Shown here piece by piece: positions 24,560-32,739 of a stretch of 64,000 bases of DNA. The notes beneath the pieces are model-generated. The model was not told where the DNA came from. It searched no databases and saw nothing but the letters and a program-made list of their open reading frames with translations. Source of the DNA: Parabacteroides sp. AD58 (GTDB taxonomy: Bacteria > Bacteroidota > Bacteroidia > Bacteroidales > Tannerellaceae); NCBI RefSeq assembly GCF_023744375.2, contig NZ_CP146284.1, positions 1,550,001 through 1,614,000 on the forward strand, read 5' to 3'. The translations under genes were made by a program, and so were the position numbers. How positions within the stretch are numbered: the stretch's first letter is position 1; every line of letters starts with the position of its first letter.

Positions 24560-25780
24560 TCACTCATTATGTACGATCATGTAATTTTTCCTTTCCCCAT
24601 TGCGTTCTATTTCCAGGGTAAGACTATCAGCTTGTTGAATATATCTTTCTAATTTACCGCTTGATACAGACATTTCATCTATAGAAACCGCCCCATTGTC
24701 GACTGCGATGACCTTATCGCCTAACATTAATCCTGCTGTTTCTGCCAATCCGTTTATTTCCAATGCGGTAACACAAACAGCATTGTTGCGGAGATTAAGG
24801 CGTAAACCGAGTACAGAAAGTTGGGCCTGATCAGTCGGAACTATATCTGTTCGCTGCTTAATATATAAGTCTTCCCCAACCAGTATGAAGTTCAATTTCC
24901 CGGCAAAGATATTTCCTGCAACATTTTTATTAATTGAAGGTATATAATCTAATGTACAATCCGGAATAGCGATCCCGTTGCAATACATAGTAATACCTTG
25001 GAACTCTTCAACCGTATCTATTAATCCTTCTCTACGAAAGAAGGCATATCGCCTTGGTGTCTGCTGTTTACGCAATTTCTCATAAACAGTCTTATCGATT
25101 AGCAGATCATAATTCGAACCCAAATCAAACATCAGCTGCAAACTATCGGTCTGTTCACCATAAAGCGATAAATCATTTATTCCATTCTTTACAAGCGTGA
25201 AGCCTTCTGTTTCCCGTTTCAGTAACTCCTCATTTGTAAGAGAGAACAAAGTCATTTCATTTTTATCTAAATCGAACTTCCAACCCATATTTTCGATTAT
25301 AGTACGTCCTAATACCGTACGGTATAATGCATTATACATACCGTTATCTTTCGGAACGGAAGTAAAAACTACATCTTTCAGCATACAATCGCCAATACCT
25401 ATTTCATTTACCCTATACAGTTTCGAGAAATAGGCCTGCTTGTAAAAGTTAAAAGTCGGTATGGGTTTTCGTTTCCAATATTCCGCCTCATATCGGTCAA
25501 GTACTTCTTGCTTGGCAAGTGAAGTAGATGCTTGCGTATCTATCAGCAATGTATCCGCACATTGATTGTTGATTGTGGTAATTATCCCGAAATATCCATT
25601 CGGATCACGAACCAGCTGCGAAGTTTGATAAAAATCGGGATCAACATTTTCTACTGTTCTTTTCTGATCTGCATTAAACCGGTAAATCCAAACAACAGCA
25701 TACATGAAGTAAGCAAAAACAATGACCACAAGAACAAGCAATACTTTAAACAAAGTACAAACAATCTTTTTGAGTTTCAT
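24560..25780 (-). CDS. Membrane-anchored aspartyl-protease-like protein with C-terminal PDZ domain
   Basis: 406 residues from the ATG opening MKLKKIVCTLFKVLLVLVV; a longer start at 25834 is excluded because a perfect promoter box (25824-25817) lies downstream of it. One N-terminal membrane helix (about 8-30) anchors it, with the rest periplasmic. Two retropepsin-like halves are suggested by LLIDTQAS (about 75) and LMFDLGSNYDLLID (about 215), where DTG is replaced by DTQ and DLG. A PDZ-like domain occupies the last 90 residues (GLAETAGLMLGDKVIAVDNG). Because the catalytic glycine pattern is altered, activity is doubtful; it may bind peptides. Confidence 0.65.
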   Translation of the reverse strand: MKLKKIVCTLFKVLLVLVVIVFAYFMYAVVWIYRFNADQKRTVENVDPDFYQTSQLVRDPNGYFGIITTINNQCADTLLIDTQASTSLAKQEVLDRYEAEYWKRKPIPTFNFYKQAYFSKLYRVNEIGIGDCMLKDVVFTSVPKDNGMYNALYRTVLGRTIIENMGWKFDLDKNEMTLFSLTNEELLKRETEGFTLVKNGINDLSLYGEQTDSLQLMFDLGSNYDLLIDKTVYEKLRKQQTPRRYAFFRREGLIDTVEEFQGITMYCNGIAIPDCTLDYIPSINKNVAGNIFAGKLNFILVGEDLYIKQRTDIVPTDQAQLSVLGLRLNLRNNAVCVTALEINGLAETAGLMLGDKVIAVDNGAVSIDEMSVSSGKLERYIQQADSLTLEIERNGERKNYMIVHNE

Positions 25781-25816
25781 ATAATGGCGATTTATTGATA
25801 ATTCGTAACAGGAGCA

Positions 25817-25824
25817 CAAAGGTA
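25817..25824 (-). promoter_or_regulatory. Promoter -7 box for the protease-like gene
   Basis: TACCTTTG on the minus strand, 37 bp upstream of the chosen ATG at 25780. Confidence 0.6.
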
Positions 25825-25841
25825 TAAAAGGCATTTAATTT

Positions 25842-26047
25842 CTATGCGCCTAATATATCTATTTCATGTTGCAAGTTATCTAAAAAACGGGCAGCATGAG
25901 CTCCATCCATTTGTGCATGATGAAACTGAAAAGAAACTAAAAGGTTACATTCAATGTCCTGAAAAAGGTAACCATCGGCATTGGCGCATTCATCCACATT
26001 TCAAAGGCATAGGCCCGCGAGGTATCTTTGGGATCCACTTCTTTCAT
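25842..26047 (-). pseudogene. CatA-like O-acetyltransferase remnant with internal deletion
   Basis: The first 35 codons read MKEVDPKDTSRAYAFEMWMN then APMPMVTFFRTLNVT, the start of chloramphenicol-acetyltransferase-like proteins common in Bacteroidales. One frame over, the rest reads LLVSFQFHHAQMDGAHAARF and ends LQHEIDILGA, containing the catalytic HHxxxDG motif and the family C terminus. About 130-150 codons between them are missing and the join is out of frame. A rightward ORF across the same bases is a shadow. Confidence 0.75.
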
Positions 26048-26118
26048 ACGCTTAGTTTATATAAAGATATAAATCGGTTTTACCGCCCAACTAATTTAAT
26101 GACGGCAAATAAAACTCC

Positions 26119-26162
26119 CGAGAATCAAAAACGGAAATAACGGGAATCGTTTTTGAAACTCG
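26119..26162. repeat. Dispersed hairpin family, copy 1
   Basis: CGAGAATCAAAAACG (26119-26133) pairs imperfectly with CGTTTTTGAAACTCG (26148-26162). It shares its core with the copies at 36271, 51076 and 54581. Confidence 0.55.
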
Positions 26163-26212
26163 TTGGAATCATTTACAGAGGTTGGATATCTGAAAAGCTC
26201 TGACAAGAAGAT

Positions 26213-26512
26213 TTATTTCCGATCCGGGTACGTCCGATTCGGATTTTTAGGGAACCAACCTTTCAAAACCCGTTCTTCCTGCTCAAAGACTTCCTTAATA
26301 GACCAAAATGAAGAAAAGGCAATTACCCCACAAACAGTAGAGCCCAATATATTTTCAATAAACAAAGAAGCTGCGGCAGCCAAAATTCCTCCGATTAAGA
26401 ACAACCACCAGCTTTTTGTTCCCCAATAATATTCTGCCTTTACCACAAGTGGATGAAATAAGCCTATGACCAAAAAAGTAACTACACCTATCAATAATCC
26501 ATTCCAGTTCAT
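26213..26512 (-). CDS. DUF4491 family membrane protein
   Basis: 99 residues from the ATG opening MNWNGLLIGVVTFLVIGLFH; four extra residues from 26524 are possible. Three membrane segments are visible: residues 5-22, WWLFLIGGILAAAASLFIE and VCGVIAFSSFWSIKEVF. It ends in a basic tail GWFPKNPNRTYP. This matches DUF4491, a Bacteroidales inner-membrane family of unknown role. It is downstream of secG, separated by 93 bp containing a weak hairpin (26549-26581). Confidence 0.8.
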   Translation of the reverse strand: MNWNGLLIGVVTFLVIGLFHPLVVKAEYYWGTKSWWLFLIGGILAAAASLFIENILGSTVCGVIAFSSFWSIKEVFEQEERVLKGWFPKNPNRTYPDRK

Positions 26513-26605
26513 CACATGAATCAATTCTATTTGGTTATAAAACGAATAAAGGCTGCACAGCTTTTTGAGCCGAACAGCCTTCTATATTTTTTCTCAGACA
26601 GTTGC

Positions 26606-26980
26606 TTACTTCTGTTCCGCTGCTGGAGCCGGAGTTTCCTGTGCCGGAGTTTCTGCTTGTTGTGCTGTACCAAAATCAGGAGAAACAGCATTCGGATCGA
26701 TCGTTACAGCATCATTTACCTGCTGCTTAATTTCAGACTGATTTCCATTTTGCTCAGCGCGAGGAATAAACGCTGTAATAATGATACTCAATACAATCAC
26801 TGCACCAGCCAGTGTCCACGTAGCTTTTTCCAAAAAATCAGTTGTCTTACGAACGCCCATGATCTGGTTAGAAGAAGAAAATCCTGAAGCCAAACCACCG
26901 CCTTTAGAATTCTGAATCAAGACAATCAAAATCAATAAGATTGAAGCGATCAGAATCAAGATCGAAATAAATACGTACAT
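26606..26980 (-). CDS. secG: Preprotein translocase subunit SecG
   Basis: 124 residues. Two membrane helices (about 3-20 and 55-73) flank the conserved loop LIQNSKGGGLASGFSSSNQIMGVRK (in two pieces: NSKGGG and FLEKATW). The Bacteroidales-type C-terminal extension is rich in Ala, Pro, Gln and Glu (TPAQETPAPAAEQK). SecG assists SecYE-dependent export. It lies 8 bp after the TPR-like gene in a cluster sigma-54 activator, lptE, TPR-like protein, secG, a stable order in this bacterial group. Confidence 0.9.
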   Translation of the reverse strand: MYVFISILILIASILLILIVLIQNSKGGGLASGFSSSNQIMGVRKTTDFLEKATWTLAGAVIVLSIIITAFIPRAEQNGNQSEIKQQVNDAVTIDPNAVSPDFGTAQQAETPAQETPAPAAEQK

Positions 26981-26988
26981 TTTTTAAT

Positions 26989-27747
26989 TTATTTTTTAGT
27001 GTTAATAATCAATTTCTCAAGAAATCTAATTTGGTCTGCAAAGTAAATATTTTTTTCTGGATATTTCAAGCTTAAGTTTTTAATAATTTGCAAAGCTTTA
27101 TCATATCTTTTCTGTTTCACGTAAATTCGAGCCAAAGTCTCCGTAAAATAGGAATCGTCCAACTGTTTAAGTGAAACATCCTCCTCTTCGTCCTCTTCCT
27201 GAACCGAATCCTCAACTTGCTCGTTATCCTTCCACATCGGTTTGTGAGCCATATCATTCTCAAGAAATGAATCAATCAAATCCTGATGTTTTAATTTAAC
27301 CTCTTTTTGCTCGGATTCCGGTTGGGAAACAGGATCAGACTGCGCCACTTCTTTCCACTGAAAGTAATCTGCCGAGACCGACGGCTCAAGCAACAACGCC
27401 TGGCTTTCTTTCTTTTCAGACTCAGAAGATTCAGTTCCAGCCAGGAAAGCATCGATCAACGCAAAAGAATCAGCAGCCGAATCAGGGACAGCATTATTCC
27501 CTCCCGAAAGATCAGGAGAATTTTTCAACAAACGATATAAAACTTTCCGATTGGTAATACCTGTAGCCAAACGCTCCAACTCGGTTCTAAAATCCGGACT
27601 ATCAATTTTCCACAAATTCAGTAAATAAAGCATTTGTAATGCTTGGAAATAAGGATAAGATGACAATGCCTGTTTTATGCCAGGTAATGTTTCCGACGTC
27701 AGTAAATCCGGATTCTGTATATATTGATGTAGTTCAACCGCATTCAT
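26989..27747 (-). CDS. Tetratricopeptide-like protein upstream of secG
   Basis: 252 residues from the ATG opening MNAVELHQYIQNPDLLTSE; a TTG start six codons upstream would overlap lptE. There is no signal peptide. The first 80 residues form helices (YPYFQALQMLYLLNLWKI), the middle is acidic and low-complexity (EQVEDSVQEEDEEEDVS), and the end is one TPR hairpin: TETLARIYVKQKRYDKALQI followed by IKNLSLKYPEKNIYFADQI. Function unknown; a role near envelope assembly is suggested only by its neighbours. Confidence 0.8.
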   Translation of the reverse strand: MNAVELHQYIQNPDLLTSETLPGIKQALSSYPYFQALQMLYLLNLWKIDSPDFRTELERLATGITNRKVLYRLLKNSPDLSGGNNAVPDSAADSFALIDAFLAGTESSESEKKESQALLLEPSVSADYFQWKEVAQSDPVSQPESEQKEVKLKHQDLIDSFLENDMAHKPMWKDNEQVEDSVQEEDEEEDVSLKQLDDSYFTETLARIYVKQKRYDKALQIIKNLSLKYPEKNIYFADQIRFLEKLIINTKK

Positions 27748-27758
27748 GCCTCGCTCTT

Positions 27759-28271
27759 CTACCAATTGGCTACCGTAGAATTATAGATCTGATCGGCCAG
27801 TTCTTCAATAATTTCCGAACACAACTGATCTTGTACATCCTGCAGCATGACATTACTATCAAATTCCCGATATGCAGAAAACGACTGTTCAAAATCTTCG
27901 TCAGCGTTGGTCCGATTGGTATATCTGACTTTCACCGTGATCGTCAATTTCGTCTGAGAAGAATAAGCATCTTCTTTTACAGCCATTGGCGTCAAATCAT
28001 AACCGGTTATTTCTCCTTCCAGCTCCAGATCGCCGTTATCTCGCACCAACGACAAGCGGGTCTGACGGACATAAATATCTTTTACCCCTTCCGTGAACTG
28101 TTGTGCCAACGGAGGATAAACCAAAGGAGCCTGATTAGGAAAATCTTTGATGCAAATAGTTTTCACCTTCGTATAGTCAATCGAAGCCCCATTAAATTTA
28201 TAAGATATGGTACATCCTGTCAGAATAACCGACAAGACAAGAAACAGATAAACGAATCCAGTTTTCTTCAT
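27759..28271 (-). CDS. lptE: LPS-assembly lipoprotein LptE
   Basis: 170 residues with a lipoprotein signal ending VILTGC (Cys at residue 20). The mature start CTISYKFNGASIDYTKVKTI and the later FTEGVKDIYVRQTRLSLV followed by LELEGEITGY are typical of Bacteroidetes LptE, the outer-membrane lipoprotein plugging LptD for lipopolysaccharide delivery. It lies 3 bp after the sigma-54 activator gene. Confidence 0.88.
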   Translation of the reverse strand: MKKTGFVYLFLVLSVILTGCTISYKFNGASIDYTKVKTICIKDFPNQAPLVYPPLAQQFTEGVKDIYVRQTRLSLVRDNGDLELEGEITGYDLTPMAVKEDAYSSQTKLTITVKVRYTNRTNADEDFEQSFSAYREFDSNVMLQDVQDQLCSEIIEELADQIYNSTVANW

Positions 28272-28274
28272 AGA

Positions 28275-29456
28275 TTACTCCAAATTATATTCTTTAATTT
28301 TTCTGTACAGTGTCCGCTCAGAGATTTTCAGATCAGCAGCCGCATTTTTCCGCTTTCCATTATGGCGCTCCAAAGCCCGGCGGATCATATCTTTCTCAAC
28401 ATCTTCCAATGACATCGATTCCTCTTCTACCGTCTCGGCTTCCTGCACCGGTGGCTGAATTGTCGTCACCGGATGAATAGTCGATGCAAATGATTCATCC
28501 TTATCAACAGAGACCGGTACTGTACCGCCTATAATATCATGAACCAGTTTCTTCAGATCATTAACATCCTTACGCATATCAAAGAGAATCTGGTACAAGA
28601 TTTCCCTTTCATTATTAAATGAGCGCTGTTCATTCTCTTGTTTCACCAAAACCGGATATTTGGCTACATTGACATTCGGTAAATATTGCCGAAGAATATC
28701 AGCGGTTATTTCTCTTTTTTCTTCTATCACAGAGATTCGTTCTGTAACATTCTTCAGTTCACGGATATTACCCGGCCAGCGGTAAGAAGTCAATAACTGA
28801 CGTGCATCATCGTCCAAACGGACAGCTGGCATTCTGTATTTTTCCGCACAATCTGAAGCAAACTTACGGAACAATAATATAATATCTTCAGACCTGTCTC
28901 TTAATGGAGGGATTTGAATAGGGACTGTGTTTAAGCGGTAATACAAGTCTTCACGGAATTTTCCATCGCTCACAGCCTGTACCAAATTAACATTGGTAGC
29001 AGCCACAATACGAACATTCGTCTTCTGTACCTTCGATGAACCTACTTTTATAAACTCTCCTGTTTCCAGTACACGTAATAAGCGGGCTTGAGTAGGCATA
29101 GGCAATTCGCCGGCCTCATCCAAGAAAATAGTTCCTCCGTCGGCTACTTCAAAATAACCTTTACGATCTGCCAAAGCACCCGTAAAAGATCCTTTTTCAT
29201 GACCGAATAATTCAGAATCAATAGTACCTTCCGGAATGGCGCCGCAATTGACAGCGATATACGGACCATGCTTACGGGCACTGTTCTGATGTATAATTTG
29301 CGGGAAAACTTCTTTACCTACACCACTCTCTCCGGTAATCAATACAGACAAATCTGTTGGAGCTACCTGCAAAGCCACATCAATAGCCCGATTCAGACCG
29401 ACACTATTCCCAATAATGCCAAAACGCTGTTTTATTTGCTGAAGATCTATTTTCAT
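28275..29456 (-). CDS. Sigma-54-dependent AAA+ transcriptional activator
   Basis: 393 residues. The AAA+ domain begins almost at the N terminus, so there is no receiver or other sensor domain. Walker A is ITGESGVGKEVF; the sigma-54 contact loop reads GSFTGA (GAFTGA variant); Walker B is GGTIFLDEAGEL; the Arg finger region is FREDLYYRLNTVPI. A linker of about 100 residues follows, then a Fis-type HTH at the end (NGKRKNAAADLKISERTLYR). Lacking a sensor, it may be controlled by expression or by a partner. Promoter TACTTTTG lies at 29489-29482. Confidence 0.92.
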   Translation of the reverse strand: MKIDLQQIKQRFGIIGNSVGLNRAIDVALQVAPTDLSVLITGESGVGKEVFPQIIHQNSARKHGPYIAVNCGAIPEGTIDSELFGHEKGSFTGALADRKGYFEVADGGTIFLDEAGELPMPTQARLLRVLETGEFIKVGSSKVQKTNVRIVAATNVNLVQAVSDGKFREDLYYRLNTVPIQIPPLRDRSEDIILLFRKFASDCAEKYRMPAVRLDDDARQLLTSYRWPGNIRELKNVTERISVIEEKREITADILRQYLPNVNVAKYPVLVKQENEQRSFNNEREILYQILFDMRKDVNDLKKLVHDIIGGTVPVSVDKDESFASTIHPVTTIQPPVQEAETVEEESMSLEDVEKDMIRRALERHNGKRKNAAADLKISERTLYRKIKEYNLE

Positions 29457-29481
29457 TTTCCAATGATACTGATTAATGTAT

Positions 29482-29489
29482 CAAAAGTA
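29482..29489 (-). promoter_or_regulatory. Promoter -7 box of the sigma-54 activator operon
   Basis: TACTTTTG on the minus strand 26 bp before the start codon. Confidence 0.55.
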
Positions 29490-29545
29490 TAAATAATCTG
29501 TCAAATTCCCGTATTTTTGACTTTTAAAATATGCCAAATAGTTAT

Positions 29546-30385
29546 TCAGGACCGACTATTCTTACAAGCATAGGTCAAATCATAGAGATATTTGCCCAAT
29601 TCTTCCTCTGTCGCAAATGAACGTATCTTTTCAGCTGGGACAGGATCTCCTATATAAACATCAACAGTTTTCCCTTTCTTATTAAAGACTTCGGGAACTA
29701 TCCGGATCGTCCGTAGCCGCCAGTTCAGCCAACCTAAGAAATAAAAATATTTAGAGTTGAGAAAGTCAAAATAAACCGGATAAACAGGAACATTTGCCTT
29801 CTGGATCAAACGAATCACACTCCGGGTCCACGGAAGATCGCGCACTGCATGGTATTTACTATTATAAAAGGACATTGCTCCGGCAGGGAAAAAACCCATC
29901 GGATGTCCTTCTTTGATATGCTGCAAGCAAAGCCGGACACCGTTCATACTACTCAAATTTCCTTTACCATTACGCTTGGTATCTGGATGAACCGTAATGA
30001 AATTATCATTCATGGCACCTATTTTCGACAAGATACCATTTACCATTACCTTAAAATCCGGACGTCGAGCAGCCATTATATCAATCAGCATAATCCCGTC
30101 CAAAGAACCAATCGGATGATTCGAGACCGTTATAAAAGAACCTTCTGGCAAATGATCCAATAACTCGGCTCCATGAAGCCTGTACTTCAAATCTATCAAA
30201 GGATCTCTCAATAGGGCCGAGGTAAAAGCTGCGCCTTTCAAATGACAGCTATTCTTATGCGCTTGATTAACTTTATCTATTTCCAGCCATTTGATAAGCA
30301 ATTTTCCAACCCACGAGCCAAAGCCCGTATTAAAAAAAGGCGACATAGCCTTTAAATCATTACTATCAATAACGGTCTCTTTCAT
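29546..30385 (-). CDS. PlsC-type acyltransferase
   Basis: 279 residues. The acyltransferase motif NHxxxxD is seen as TVSNHPIGSLDGIM at about 90, and motif III as MGFFPAGAMSFYN at about 155. There is no clear signal peptide, so it is a peripheral or inner-membrane enzyme that adds an acyl chain to a lipid precursor. Fourth and last gene of the leftward operon cytidylyltransferase - SDR - CDP-alcohol phosphotransferase - acyltransferase, 10 bp after the third. The acceptor lipid cannot be told from sequence. Confidence 0.85.
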   Translation of the reverse strand: MKETVIDSNDLKAMSPFFNTGFGSWVGKLLIKWLEIDKVNQAHKNSCHLKGAAFTSALLRDPLIDLKYRLHGAELLDHLPEGSFITVSNHPIGSLDGIMLIDIMAARRPDFKVMVNGILSKIGAMNDNFITVHPDTKRNGKGNLSSMNGVRLCLQHIKEGHPMGFFPAGAMSFYNSKYHAVRDLPWTRSVIRLIQKANVPVYPVYFDFLNSKYFYFLGWLNWRLRTIRIVPEVFNKKGKTVDVYIGDPVPAEKIRSFATEEELGKYLYDLTYACKNSRS

Positions 30386-30395
30386 GATTTATGAA

Positions 30396-31286
30396 TTATC
30401 TGTTCAAGAAAGATCTGCACATTTTCTCATGGCGTCGCATGCTGATGCCCAATACAATGTTCAAGACTATAATCTCATACAAATAGTAAGCCCATACATA
30501 ACCAGACAACACGATGATAAACATAACAATCGTTCGTCCGTTAAACGTCAACAAATCTATCATTTTCATCAACTGCTTGCTCTGACGACGGAAATCAAGC
30601 CGGACATCCTGTGGGAAATCATCACCGTATTTAGCATGCAGATTTTTCAACATCTGTTGTAAAGTTGGCGTTGCCTTCACTTGTATCAAAGTATACCAAC
30701 GATACAGAAAATAGAAAAATTTAGTAATGCCATACTTCATTTCCTTATGTTGGGCAACGACTTGCTCGAGAGATTGAAATTCGGCCCCTTTATCCTTACT
30801 GATAAAATAAAGATGCAAGGTCTTATAATAGTCAGTAATATTTGCCTGCAACAAATGCGACATACCTGACAATACGGCTAAGATAAAAAACGCGTAAGAA
30901 CCTGTTTCATTAGCCAAACGCAAAGCTAATCCGATATATATACTGGCAAACCAAATATCTCCGGCAAAACCATCCAATATTCTACCAATCTTTGATTTGA
31001 TACCTGTCAGACGAGCCAACTGGCCGTCTACACAATCCAATATATTAGCAAAAATCAAGCATAAAATACCATAAATATTGTATTTCAAATCGCTATGATA
31101 AAATAAAAAACCGGTTGCCGCACCTACAAAGATGGATATAACCGTAATCATATTGGGTGTAACTCCCGTATTACGTAAGGCTTTTGCAATCTGAAAACCG
31201 ATAGGACGATAAAATATACGATCTACCAAATTCTCTGTTTCTATAGACTTCAAGGAAGCCTCATATTCTTTGTTCAATTCTCCCAT
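30396..31286 (-). CDS. CDP-alcohol phosphatidyltransferase family membrane protein
   Basis: 296 residues with several membrane helices. The family motif D(x2)DG(x2)AR(x8)G(x3)D(x3)D appears as DCVDGQLARLTGIKSKIGRI followed by LDGFAGD. The first four conserved positions fit, but the last Asp is one residue late (DGFAGD rather than DxxxD). The N-terminal 50 residues before the first helix and the C-terminal 60 residues are longer than in PgsA or PssA. It would join a CDP-activated alcohol to a lipid or polyol. The preceding cytidylyltransferase gene may supply the CDP donor. Confidence 0.85.
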   Translation of the reverse strand: MGELNKEYEASLKSIETENLVDRIFYRPIGFQIAKALRNTGVTPNMITVISIFVGAATGFLFYHSDLKYNIYGILCLIFANILDCVDGQLARLTGIKSKIGRILDGFAGDIWFASIYIGLALRLANETGSYAFFILAVLSGMSHLLQANITDYYKTLHLYFISKDKGAEFQSLEQVVAQHKEMKYGITKFFYFLYRWYTLIQVKATPTLQQMLKNLHAKYGDDFPQDVRLDFRRQSKQLMKMIDLLTFNGRTIVMFIIVLSGYVWAYYLYEIIVLNIVLGISMRRHEKMCRSFLNR

Positions 31287-31292
31287 GATTCT

Positions 31293-32021
31293 TTATTTAT
31301 AAGAATAACCGCCATCCACGACGACTACTTCGCCATTAAAATAACCATTCTCAATCAACATTTTATATACTTCAGCGATTTCTTCCGGATCGCAGAATCG
31401 TCCTAAAGCGACCTTCCGTTCTATGTTCTGACGAATTTCTTTCGGTTTGTTTTTCTGCCATTCCGTATCAACAAACCCCGGAGCAACGCCATTAACCCGC
31501 ACTTCATAAGGAACCAGAAACTTAACCAAGTTCTTTACCAGACTATGAACTGCACTTTTAGTTACTCCATAAGCCAATGAAACTGAATGTGGCTCAATAC
31601 CCATAAGTGAACCGGTAAACACAACGCTTCCACCTTTCTTGATCCGAGATACTATCCGCTGCAATAAAAATACCGGGAAATGTACATTTGTGCAAAACAC
31701 ACGTTCCCAATCCTTATATTGCATCTGTTCAAATGAATCTCGACAGGTTGTCCCTGCATTCATAACGACTGCGTCCAGGAATATATCGTTGTCTGCCAGA
31801 TACGTGGCAATAGTATCAATCGCATGAATATCTGAGTTATCGGCCTGAACAACGGAAACCGAAACACCGTATTCTGCTTGAAGTTCTTTTTGAGTATTAA
31901 TCGCTGTTTCCTGATCAGCGGCATACGTTAATATTAACTGATAACCAGACTTAGCCAAACAAGCTGCAACAGCTTTTCCAATACCTTTTGTTCCACCGGT
32001 TATAAATACACATTTACTCAT
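31293..32021 (-). CDS. Short-chain dehydrogenase/reductase
   Basis: 242 residues, classical SDR. The cofactor motif TGGTKGIGKAVA is at 8-19, NAG at about 90 (VVMNAGTT), the catalytic Ser near 140 (FTGSLMGIEPH) and the YxxxK at 151-155 (YGVTKSAVHSL). The C-terminal VNGVAPGFVDTEW and VVVVDGGYSYK are standard. The substrate is unknown; in this operon it could reduce a keto intermediate of the head group or lipid. Gaps of 6 bp on both sides mark tight co-transcription. Confidence 0.85.
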   Translation of the reverse strand: MSKCVFITGGTKGIGKAVAACLAKSGYQLILTYAADQETAINTQKELQAEYGVSVSVVQADNSDIHAIDTIATYLADNDIFLDAVVMNAGTTCRDSFEQMQYKDWERVFCTNVHFPVFLLQRIVSRIKKGGSVVFTGSLMGIEPHSVSLAYGVTKSAVHSLVKNLVKFLVPYEVRVNGVAPGFVDTEWQKNKPKEIRQNIERKVALGRFCDPEEIAEVYKMLIENGYFNGEVVVVDGGYSYK

Positions 32022-32027
32022 AACCGT

Positions 32028-32495
32028 TTATTTTTCAGAAAAGCCCTTTACTGACTGCGGTTTCGCCTGGCGCTGAGAACGCAAATTTGCTTCATACGAA
32101 TCGTGTATCGTCTTCTTTAAATTTGACGACGATACACCTGTTCCATACGGGAAATAAAAAACTTGTACGCCTAAGTCTTTCAGGTAATCATACTTACCAT
32201 ACCAGTCATCACCTACAACAAAAGCATCAATATTTAATTTCTTGACAATTTCTGTATGGTCTAATGTGTGTTGAGGAATAACGATATCCGGTGTTTTCAA
32301 GGCCTCAATAATCTGTAACCGCTCATGAAACGGAATGATTGGTTTGGGTTTATATGATTCAACCAATTCGTCTGTACTTACTCCTACGATCAGAATATCC
32401 GCCAAACTCCGCGCATAATTGATCATTCGGAGATGATTATAATGAAACATATCAAATGTTCCAGATGTATATACAATTGTTTTATCCTTAAACAT
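32028..32495 (-). CDS. Cytidylyltransferase family protein (glycerol-3-phosphate cytidylyltransferase-like)
   Basis: 155 residues from the ATG opening MFKDKTIVYTSGTFDMFHYN; a start at 32522 would lie inside the promoter. The nucleotidyltransferase HxGH-like motif is FDMFHYNHLRMI (HYNH) at about 14-24, and the ISSTxIR-like end is GVSSSNLKKTI. It is TagD/RfaE-like and would form CDP-glycerol, CDP-ethanolamine or a related activated alcohol. First gene of the lipid operon. Confidence 0.85.
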   Translation of the reverse strand: MFKDKTIVYTSGTFDMFHYNHLRMINYARSLADILIVGVSTDELVESYKPKPIIPFHERLQIIEALKTPDIVIPQHTLDHTEIVKKLNIDAFVVGDDWYGKYDYLKDLGVQVFYFPYGTGVSSSNLKKTIHDSYEANLRSQRQAKPQSVKGFSEK

Positions 32496-32519
32496 GGTTA
32501 TAAACTTGTTTTTAAGCCG

Positions 32520-32527
32520 CAAACTTA
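32520..32527 (-). promoter_or_regulatory. Promoter -7 box of the lipid operon
   Basis: TAAGTTTG on the minus strand, 25 bp before the chosen start. It overlaps the alternative upstream start at 32522 and so rules that start out. Confidence 0.5.
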
Positions 32528-32643
32528 CATAATCTTTCGCTATCTAAAAAAAAATATTCCGAAAAAGAGCTTGCTGTCAAGTAATAGAACATTCAATCAA
32601 AGAAATTGAACAATAAAAAGAAACAACAATTTGAACATATAAG

Positions 32644-32706
32644 AAAGACACAACAAAACAGTCCTATTTACTTATTTTTCACATCTGACTGATTTATTGT
32701 GTCTTT
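32644..32706 (-). terminator. Inverted repeat after pdxA
   Basis: AAAGACACAA (32644-32653) pairs with TTGTGTCTTT (32697-32706) across a long A/T-rich loop. Weak terminator candidate for leftward transcription. Confidence 0.35.
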
Positions 32707-32739
32707 TTATTATATAACAAAATATGCTACTCTACTAAT

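Noticed and set aside
25844..26140. Rightward 98-codon frame
   Set aside because: The minus strand holds clear acetyltransferase pieces, so this frame is a shadow of the pseudogene.
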